DNA of 64,000 nt from Spinacia oleracea (lineage: Eukaryota > Streptophyta > Magnoliopsida > Caryophyllales > Amaranthaceae), in NCBI RefSeq assembly GCF_020520425.1, contig NC_079487.1, positions 133,198,385 through 133,262,384 of the forward strand, read 5' to 3'. Within the stretch, counting starts at the first letter, position 1. Every line of letters begins with the position of its first letter. Shown piece after piece: positions 55,956-64,000 of the stretch. The position numbers and the translations under genes were made by a program. The notes under the pieces were generated by a model. That model had not been told where the DNA came from and ran no database searches. It was given only the letters and a program-made list of their open reading frames with translations.

Positions 55956-56049
55956 CCACATTGTGCCGCTGTCATTCGACAATCTGTTTCATAAATTGGG
56001 CCAACTATAAAATGATAATAGATTGTCGAATGACAGCGGCCCAATGTGG
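55956..56049. repeat. Inverted repeat, 30-bp arms with 34-bp loop
   Basis: The arm starting ccacattgtgccgctgtcat (55956-55985) matches the complement of 56020-56049 with one mismatch. Transcribed from either strand it would form a strong hairpin. Confidence 0.9.
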
Positions 56050-56605
56050 AGTAAAAGTCAAATTGTCGCAAATAAAAGTCAAATAATTACTTCTACATAT
56101 AAAGTACAAATTATATATTTTCTCCGTTCCTTAAATATCGCATCATGATTGAATTTTAATATCTCAAATTGTGGGTAAGTATAAATTATAAAAAATTAAT
56201 ATTTAGAAAATATATATCGATACGAATCTAACATGACTTACATGATTATAATTTTCTTATGTTTGAATCACATAAAATAGTGCGATATTTATAAAACGGT
56301 GAAAATACGTAAGAATTGACTCAGTTGAGTGACTATATATTTTCTCCCTCTTATTACCATTTCATCCTTTATAGGCAAAGTCTAAAATCCTTATTTTTAT
56401 GACCTGTACCTTACTAGGATACACTATAATTTGATGTAATGCATGTTTAGCCAATATAATAACGTCGTTAACTTAACAATCAAGTAATTAAATTAATATT
56501 CCAAGTTTCAAACATATATACGTGCCATTCAATTTTGCAACATCAAAACTTCACAAATTCTTTCTATTTCCTAGCAATTATTTCAAATTATTTATTATAA
56601 TTATT

Positions 56606-57109
56606 ATGTCAATAGTTGATCACAACGATAATGTTTGGAACGAACATAAACTAGACATGTATTGGAAACACCATGACTCCGTCGGCGCAACCGGCCGCCG
56701 TCCGTACAGGACGGAAATTTCCAACTACGGCTACATTTGGCTTAACAAAATCATCAACAATACAAGCCACGAATTAAGCTTCTACAATCCATGGAAGGAT
56801 GACTATGGCGACATAGCGGCCGGCCACTCGGAATCTAACACGTGCAGGGGATATATACCCTTGCAGGAAAGTTGTTCGAGGCGGTACGAGATTAAGTATT
56901 GTAATGAAGTGTTTAAAGAGAAAAACATGGAAATTATGGATAATTCTAATGGAGATAATTGGTTGCTTTGTGTTCAAGAAGCTAATAATGGGATAAATAG
57001 ACGTAATTGGGATGTTTGCCCACCTGAGGAACGAGCGTTTTCTGAGGTTGAGATTACTATTTTTAATTCTGGTTATGAGATTTTTAGTGTTTATGGTAAC
57101 TCATTTTAA
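56606..57109 (+). CDS. Small-protein family member G, divergent (167 aa)
   Basis: The ATG at 56606 (MSIVDHND) is the first in the frame; the frame upstream of it has no ATG. The core from about residue 42 reads NYGYIWLNKIINNTSHELSFYNP, kept in parts: GDIAAGHSES, CRGYIPL, RRYEIKYCNEVFKE, NWLLCVQEA and a final SGYEIFS. The DED-R-V-P motif is replaced by a different loop with RRNWDVCPPEE. It has more cysteines than the others (CRGY, YCNE, LLCV, DVCP). It keeps the core order and the C-terminal strand, so membership is secure although identity is lower. No targeting signal. Function unknown. Confidence 0.78.
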   Translation: MSIVDHNDNVWNEHKLDMYWKHHDSVGATGRRPYRTEISNYGYIWLNKIINNTSHELSFYNPWKDDYGDIAAGHSESNTCRGYIPLQESCSRRYEIKYCNEVFKEKNMEIMDNSNGDNWLLCVQEANNGINRRNWDVCPPEERAFSEVEITIFNSGYEIFSVYGNSF

Positions 57110-59623
57110 ATTCATGAAAGAAAAATATGTTATACTCCCTTCGTTTCTTATTGATTTTTCTGCATGTTTTGATTGTGCATATTTATCGAGATACGTACAT
57201 TTGACCATCAACATGATAAGACATACACTTTTGTTGGACAAATTAATTTGTTGTTGTTAATTTTATTTTATTCTAATACTAATATAATTTTTCAATTATA
57301 TGTTGTGAGTGTTTATGATTAAATCAAATCAAATCAAAGGAGAGTTAATATTTCATGTTTGCAATGGGTTATATTGTAACTCATGAGTTCTAGCCAAATT
57401 CCGAAATAGGCAGAATAATTTAGTGCTTTTTATAAGGTAATATGAAGAGTCTTACTGAATCGAAATCCCACACGAGTCAACCTGACCACGACCTTATGAT
57501 TCGAAATACTGAAGTATGTAGTACTCCATATAATAAGACTAATATTTTGTATTACTGTATAACATTCAAAAGGTATCATTATCCGAACAGGCGCGAACCA
57601 CTGTGCTAGTATGTCACTCACCTATTCTCCCAAGTTCTTTTTTCTCACAAGTTATTGTGTATGTGTGTTAGGCCCGTGAAATGCATACGCTAAACACGTA
57701 CTACGTATTTTATGTATTAAAGTGGAATGAATTGAATTGAATTGAACTAAATTGAATTGAACTAAACAGAGCTGAAATTATGGAAAAAATGTCCAAAATA
57801 ACAAAGCCCTAAAATGAAATACCTAATCTTTACTTGAATAGAAAAAACTCGATCTAATCCGATGTGAACCAATTCGGTACAACTAACTCAATATTGACCA
57901 ATACCATATTTGAGAGTACATAGTAGGACGTCCTGAATTGACCTTAACCAAATTTACCAATCAAAACAATGCTTTTGCCAAGTTTAGTACGAAGGTGCAA
58001 CAATAATTGAAGATCTCCAAGGCTGTGATTGGTTTAAATAATTTGACTGAAATTAATTAACTCATTTAAACTTATTTTTTATGAAAGTAACTTATTCGTG
58101 TCCTGAAGTGTGATTTTTTTTTTCTTCTTTTCTTTACTTATCTGACTTATATTAACTTATTTCTGCTCAAAATAAGTCCAAAATGGTTAAAATAAATTGA
58201 AATAAACGGACTCCTACGGCCCAAAACTTTCTTTATTATTTTCTATTATTTTCTAAGCCATCTTCTATCCTAATCAAAATTTGTTAATTAGCGGACATTT
58301 TCTCTTAGGGAAAAACCGGCATATAGAGGAGCTAGTTAACCACTTAACCATTGTTTGGATTATTACTCAAAAAAAAAAAAAAAAATTGATTCAGTGGCGG
58401 AGCCACGGTCCTCTTAGGGGGGTCCTTGCCCCCACTTGATTTTTTTTTTCTTTTTTTATAGTTAAATTTTCAAAAAAAATTTAAAAAAATACATAATTTT
58501 AATGAAAATCTTATCAGTTTTTAAATAGTGACCCCACTATCTTGAATTTCTGGATCCGCTACTGTTTTGATTAGATACACCCCGTGGAATACCTCATTAG
58601 AGGGAAGTAATCTTGCTGCATTAAAGCTGGGCCAACGTTAGACCCATTGGCCCATTATACTCCGCAACTCCAAAAGGGGAAAGTGCAATTATAACTCAAT
58701 CGTAACTCAAAGTATCAATTGAATAAGTTGTACTTTTTTTTTTTTGTAAGTATCATTTGAATAATGTTGTACTCATTAGGCTAAATTAATATTTGATAAT
58801 ATTACACTTTGAAAGTTATACTTCTCTCGTATTTGCAGTTTCCATTGTATTTTAACTTCAGAGAATTTAGCATAGGAGGTTAACATTCGAGAATGAGAAA
58901 TTCTACTTACCTAAGGGTGACTACGCACGTCATTCCCCCCATTTTGGAAAAAGTAATCAAGTAGAACTTTCTAGAAAGTTTTACTTCCTAATCTAATATC
59001 AACCAAACGATCATTTACTCTTTACATTCTAGGAAATGAGACTTTTCATGCAATATACAGAAATACAGAATGTCAACCAACACTTATGCTACAACGGTGT
59101 CAAGGTTGTCAACCACATCCCCTCAAAAACAAAAAATGTAAATACTACATTGAATGGATGGCAATACATCGACGTAATAGAGTATTATCTCTATGTCGTG
59201 GCACCACTCTAAGTTTTAAAGACAAGATAGCAAGACCACGTCTTTTTCGATGAAGTATTTTCGAATATCTGATATGTGCTTGCAAATGCATATCACAGTA
59301 AAAGATAAAATAGGAAAAAAGACAAAAAAAATAAAAATGAAATAGTACTTTTTTAACAAAATTAAATTTTTTTTAACATAAATGGTACTTCTTTTTTTGT
59401 CTTTTAGTTTTTTAGTTGATATGTATCTGATATCTGAAAAAACGACCCTGTCTTTCCCCCCTTTGCCCGGTTTGCCTTGTTAAAGGTCCTTTACTATGCT
59501 AATTTAGTTTTGTTTTGGCGGAATTAATAATTAATGATAGAGAAAATGGTTAGATATAGTTTTCAATGTACGTAGACACGTGTAGTAGTACAATAATAGT
59601 ATCACTAATGCCTTTAACTCTTC
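57110..59623. other. Intergenic between gene G and the P450, repeat-derived
   Basis: No gene is supported. Possible MITE at about 58021-58220 (ggctgtgattgg...cctacggccc). An hAT-type MITE lies at 58392-58564. Confidence 0.5.
58392..58564. mobile_element. hAT-type MITE (173 bp)
   Basis: Ends cagtggcggagccac and ggatccgctactg are imperfect inverted repeats. The flanks (aattgatt and ttttgatt) agree at six of eight positions. Confidence 0.65.
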
Positions 59624-59630
59624 TATAAAG
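59624..59630 (+). promoter_or_regulatory. TATA box of the P450 gene
   Basis: TATAAAG lies 73 bp upstream of the ATG, at a spacing that fits a short 5' UTR. Confidence 0.6.
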
Positions 59631-59696
59631 AGATCGGACTAAGCTAGCGCTTTAATTACTCACTCCATAATCTCACTATTACATTTGCCAACAACA

Positions 59697-61205
59697 ATGG
59701 AGTATATTGATATCTTTATACTCCTCCTCTCTCTTCTTCTCCTTCTTCTCTTTTGCTACTTCTTTCGTAGCAAAAACGGGCTCCCGACAAACTGGCCTTT
59801 TCTAGGGATGCTTCCTGCACTCCTTAAAAACGTCCAAAGAATTCACGATTTTGCCACTGAACTGATGGACAATTCTCATATGACTTTCCCTTTTAAGGGT
59901 CCTTGGTTTACCAACATGTACTTGTTGGTTACCGTTCATCCCGCCAACGTGCACCATGTGATGAGCAAGAACTTTGGAAACTATCCCAAAGGTTCAAAAT
60001 TCAATGAAATCTTCGATGTACTAGGAGATGGAATCTTTAATACAGATTCCTTCGTGTGGAAATACCATCGAAAAATGGCTCAATCTTTCCTTACCCACCC
60101 AAAATTCCACCCTTTTTTGGTTAACAAAACATGGGATAAAGTTGAGGATGGACTCATCCCTGTCCTTAACCATTTCTCTGATAATCATTCAAATTCTAAC
60201 GAAGTTGTTGACTTGCAAGATTTATTTGCAAGATTCACTTTTGATACGATATGTATCATTTCTATGGATTACGATCCCAAATCTCTATCAATCAATTTGC
60301 CTTATAATCCATCGTCTAAGGCCTTAGACGACGTCGAAGAAGTGATCTTCTATCGCCATTCAGTGCCATCTTTTGTTTGGAAGTTCCAAAGGTGGTTAGA
60401 TATTGGAGAAGAGAACAAGTATAGAAAAGCTTGGGAAACGCTTGATAGTTTCATCTACAAATGCATAGATATGAAGAGATCACAAGAAGAACCAATCAAT
60501 GAGTTGTTGAACGTCGATCTACTCACTTTATACATGAAACAAGATGAAAATGGTAAGATTGTTAATCAAGGTGATAATAATAAGTTTTTAAGGGATACAA
60601 TTCTAAATATTTTTGTAGCAGGACGTGACACAACTAGTGCTACGTTATCCTGGTTTTTTTACCTACTTTCTAAGAACCCACAAGTCGTTTCCAACATTAA
60701 AAAAGAGCTAGATAATAATGCGACGATATGTAGGGAGAATTTTAAAGAGGTGAGTAACAAGTTAGTGTATCTTCATGGTGCTTTATGTGAGACTTTACGA
60801 TTATACCCTCCAGTTGCATTTGAGGCTAAGTCTCCTGTTGAGCCGGATATATTGCCAAGTGGCCACCACGTGAATAAAAATATGCAGATTATATTCAGTA
60901 TGTATGCGATGGGGAGGATGAAATCTATATGGGGAGACGATTGTTACGAGTTTAAGCCGGAAAGATGGAAATCGGAACAAGGAAATATTAGACATGAGCC
61001 ATCATACAAGTTTTTAGCTTTTAACGCGGGTCCAAGAACTTGCCTAGGAAAAGAAATGGCCTTCACACAAATGAAGATTATTGCCACAACCATAATTCAA
61101 AACTATGTGATTGAACCAGTTGAAGAACATCCAGTTGTTCCTAATATCTCTATAATCCTTCACATGAAGTATGGGTTTAAAGTTAGAATACGTCGTTCTC
61201 GATGA
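59697..61205 (+). CDS. Cytochrome P450, CYP96A-like (clan 86), intronless (502 aa)
   Basis: ATG 59697 (MEYIDIF) is the first ATG of the frame. An N-terminal Leu-rich membrane anchor (about residues 4-24) is followed by NGLPTNWPFLGMLPALL. Catalytic landmarks are all present: I-helix AGRDTTS at about 308-314, ExxR as ETLR at about 365-368, PERW at about 421, and the haem loop FNAGPRTCLG with the thiolate Cys at about 449. The sequence pattern (FKGPWF, HPANVHHVMSKNFGNYPKG, LGDGIFN, WKYHRK) is that of the CYP96A family. CYP96A and related clan 86 enzymes hydroxylate very-long-chain alkanes or fatty acids at the ER; Arabidopsis CYP96A15 is a mid-chain alkane hydroxylase of cuticular wax. Lack of introns is usual for the family. 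The exact substrate is not inferable. The frame is intact, so it is probably functional. Confidence 0.92.
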   Translation: MEYIDIFILLLSLLLLLLFCYFFRSKNGLPTNWPFLGMLPALLKNVQRIHDFATELMDNSHMTFPFKGPWFTNMYLLVTVHPANVHHVMSKNFGNYPKGSKFNEIFDVLGDGIFNTDSFVWKYHRKMAQSFLTHPKFHPFLVNKTWDKVEDGLIPVLNHFSDNHSNSNEVVDLQDLFARFTFDTICIISMDYDPKSLSINLPYNPSSKALDDVEEVIFYRHSVPSFVWKFQRWLDIGEENKYRKAWETLDSFIYKCIDMKRSQEEPINELLNVDLLTLYMKQDENGKIVNQGDNNKFLRDTILNIFVAGRDTTSATLSWFFYLLSKNPQVVSNIKKELDNNATICRENFKEVSNKLVYLHGALCETLRLYPPVAFEAKSPVEPDILPSGHHVNKNMQIIFSMYAMGRMKSIWGDDCYEFKPERWKSEQGNIRHEPSYKFLAFNAGPRTCLGKEMAFTQMKIIATTIIQNYVIEPVEEHPVVPNISIILHMKYGFKVRIRRSR

Positions 61206-62464
61206 TCGATTAATGATCTAGACATATAATTATAATTGTGCAGTTTGCGTAGGGTTTCCTAAGTATATTTTTCTTATTTTTTAAAAAATTATATAATTGT
61301 GTAGCTTTGCGTAGTTAATACTTATCTCTGTTTTCGGAATTGTTGTTACGTAATTGATCACCCAAATCGGTTGCCTGTTTCATTCTAAAGTAACACGTAC
61401 TAAATGTAAATGTGTGGGTCTTCTCCTTTATAACCACATAATTCTTATCTTTGTTTTTTTGAGAAAATTTAAGCTAGTTTAGTAATCAACATACAACTTG
61501 CCCATAAGTTCTTGCGGTAATGACATTTCAATAATTGTACCGATAAGTGTGGTAATAAGTGTCGAACCTTGTATCCTTACAGTTTTAATACATATTGCTT
61601 ATTTTTTTTTTCCCTTTAACCACTAGAATAAGGGAAATTGATAGTTTGTCCTTACAGTTGTTAATACATATTGCTTTTTTTTTTTTTTACTTTGGGGGGG
61701 GCGCCCCCCTACCCGCCCCCTGTCTCTGCCTCTGTTGGTACTGATATACTCTTTGTAAAAAATGTTGTATTTGGTAATTTGTTTTCAATTTGATTACAAA
61801 CTACTTGAGGTTTATAAAATCTCTCATTTTACCTCTGCAAGCATGCCCTTAAATTTATGATAAAGAAAGGCATTACGATTTTTACAGATTTGGTACACCT
61901 TAACCTGAAATTCACATTGATATATTGCATTACCTAACCATCATATTCTTTGTAGGTTAGATATAATAGTTTTGTATAAAAAACACGGTCGAAACTGGCC
62001 CAACTACAAATAGAAACCCATCAATGACATAAACATGATGAAATCAACCCAAATACAACTTAATAGAATCAATTGGTGATATTATCCAATAATATTGTGC
62101 TGGTTTATAAGCCTTATTAAAGGCTATAAACTATACAGCCCAATTAGCCAAGCTTACACATTAGTTGCAATTGGGTAGTTTTAAGTGAGTTGGGCCCATA
62201 ATAGTGTAAAACCCACTAACTTCAAGTCTTCCACTAAACTATGTATTCAAACTTCTAATTACCCAAAACATTAATGGCAAACAAGCAAAGTTGCAAACAG
62301 CCAAACACCACTCCAATAGGACCAATATGCACCACTCACTATAGACACCTGTCACACCTCTCAAGCACAGTCAAGTCCATCACACTATTACAGAGTACGG
62401 ACTAGTATGATATCTCCTACGTTGTACGTGGTACACTACCAAGTCCATACTCCGTAAAAGATTA
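61206..62464. other. Intergenic downstream of the P450, no gene
   Basis: AT-rich, with a G/C homopolymer patch (ggggggggcgccccccc) at about 61694. No frame or clear element is supported. Confidence 0.5.
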
Positions 62465-62754
62465 CTCCCTACGTCCCAAATTACTCGTTATACTTATTTT
62501 TACATAAAGTTTCAGATGATAAATGATTATTTGGTTATCAATTGTTATTTTATTAAAAAGGTAATATGATACTAGGAGTTAGTGTGATATTTTTTAAATT
62601 GAATGACCTGAGAGAGGGTGTAGGGACAAAAAAAATTAGTGGGAAAAGAAAGACAATATAATAATTGTAGAGTCATTTTTAATTTAGAAGTGTAATAAGT
62701 AATCTATGACGAACGAAAAAGGAAAGTGTATCAAGTAATCTGGGATGGAGGGAG
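62465..62754. mobile_element. Stowaway-type MITE (290 bp)
   Basis: Ends ctccctacgtcccaaattac and its near complement (ctgggatggagggag), TA-flanked. The interior matches 52314-52633, with one extra copy of the right end unit. Confidence 0.85.
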
Positions 62755-64000
62755 TACAAAAGAAAGGAAAGATCTTATTAAATTGAATCCTCTCGTAAAT
62801 AAATCGATTCAGCTACATAAGAAAAGAAAAATGACCGTATTGAATTGAAATCTCTCGCAGGTAAATCAGTTCAGTTAAAGATGGCACTTGGTTGGGCCAA
62901 ACACAAGCAGAAACCCGTTGGTCGGATCTAGGCGTCACTTTATTTTAAAAAGCACGAGAAGATACAATATAATAGTAAAATTAGGCATAAGTACGACAAC
63001 CCGACCTGACAAGAAGGCACTTATTCCTAGGCCACATTTTTTTATTTTTCAGTCTTGTCCGACATGTAACAAGTGGGTTTGGTATGGGTTGGGCTCGTCC
63101 AAGCCCATGTACCGTGGGCTCAACCAAAAACCTGGCTTGGCCCGGCCCATCTTTAGGTTCAGCTACAAAAGTCAGAGCCCACAGGCTCTTTGGGGAATAC
63201 GGAGAAGAAAATAAGGAAATGTTAACCCAAAAAACCGCACCTGATAAGTGATTACATGTCATCATAAGGTAAAAAAATCCGTAACAACTACATAGAGTAC
63301 AAGATTGAGGAGTTTTTTATGAGATTTCTTCAAGTGTTGCACACAATAATCAATAGTACAAATGTGAATGAAGGCGCAGAAACATGATGGGTGATTATGA
63401 TGTTTGTAGGAATAAGGCATATATATATCATCAAATAATAACGTAGAGAACGTAACCATGGTTTCATGTCGTGCATGTATTGAGAATGAGTAACATCATC
63501 ATCATACATTTGATCATTTTACATTTGGCATGTCATTTCATTATATCATATGTTACCTAAAGCGTGCCACACATGAAACCCCAAAATTAAATTAAATTAA
63601 ATTAAAAGCACTAATCTTCTTTTTACCTTAATTAAGTACTCCTATATATTAGTACGACTATTAAACAGGTTGATTTCTGCTTGGATTTTGTGTAAATGAT
63701 GGGTTACAAAAATTAATGGTACTAACTACGACATTGCATGCTTGCTAATATGACTAATTCACACGTCATATTTTTTTTAAAAATAAGAATATTATATGGT
63801 TTCAACCTCTCACACTACCCATTGGTGATTTACTGATTACTACCCTTCGTAATAGTTGTCGGAATAAGTTTAATTAGAACCTCGATCTTTTACTCATCTT
63901 ATTTACACATATTTATGAGAAAATAAGTTCATATAAGAAAAATTCAAGAAAAATAAGAGCTTTTAAGTTCAGTTTACAATTACGGATAAATTAAATTAAA
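62755..64000. other. Intergenic to window end, no gene seen
   Basis: A segment at about 62890-63200 with gttgggcc and ggcccggccc words resembles the GGGCC-rich repeat elements elsewhere in the window. The frames there are not credible genes. Confidence 0.5.

Noticed and set aside
56522-56605. Upstream hydrophobic extension of gene G that could look like a signal peptide
   Set aside because: The frame there starts with GTG, not ATG, and other members lack a signal peptide; ATG 56606 was chosen.
3530-57109. Naming the small-protein family as a 23 kDa jasmonate-induced protein or other known beta-sandwich family
   Set aside because: The general character (small, beta-rich, multicopy) is similar, but I could not match specific motifs, so no name is given.
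63000-63265. Frames of about 95-108 codons on both strands near the window end
   Set aside because: They overlap each other in GGGCC-rich repeat sequence and show no protein features.

Overview
The window is nuclear DNA of a flowering plant. The evidence is LTR retrotransposons of plant lineages, plant MITEs, Helitron, CACTA and hAT ends, an F-box/LRR/FBD gene pair, a CYP96A-type cytochrome P450, and genes with GT-AG introns and TATAAATA promoters. An eudicot, perhaps of the Caryophyllales (spinach, beet or goosefoot relatives), is a guess from overall feel only.

Layout. 1-2.4 kb: 3' half of a Ty1/copia element and its 3' LTR. 3.4-13 kb: four small-protein genes (A, B, C, D) of a family I do not recognise, separated by AT-rich DNA with MITEs and a Helitron. 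13.8-39 kb: one F-box/LRR/FBD gene on the minus strand. Its exon 1 (38143-39039) is separated from exons 2 and 3 (14453-15002) by a 23.1 kb intron. Inside that intron sits a complete Ty3/gypsy Tat-type element (15539-37893, 506-bp LTRs, TSD ctaag). Inside that element sits a complete Ty1/copia element on the minus strand (25122-35543, 1342-bp LTRs, TSD ataac). 39-48 kb: a MULE-like element, a SINE, small-protein gene E broken by a MULE, nested MITEs, a GGATCGGG-rich array and frameshifted family member F. 49.5-51.4 kb: a second, compact F-box/LRR/FBD gene. 51.5-54.8 kb: a deep nest of MITE, MULE-like and hAT elements. 55-57 kb: a hypothetical membrane-protein ORF, a long hairpin and divergent family member G. 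59.7-61.2 kb: an intronless CYP96A-like P450. The rest to 64 kb is repeat-rich intergenic DNA.

The main novelty candidates are: (1) a local family of seven small proteins with a shared core but no recognised domain, several sharing one promoter signature and two having leader introns; (2) a three-exon antisense gene inside the Tat-type retrotransposon whose splice phases all agree, giving a 968-codon reading frame once the nested copia element is discounted; (3) an F-box gene that appears to keep its full coding capacity despite a 22 kb nested insertion in its intron and an hAT element placed exactly at its stop codon. By LTR comparison by eye both retrotransposons are very young: one difference in 506 bp for the gypsy element, none noticed in 1342 bp for the copia element. 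That agrees with the order in which they are nested.
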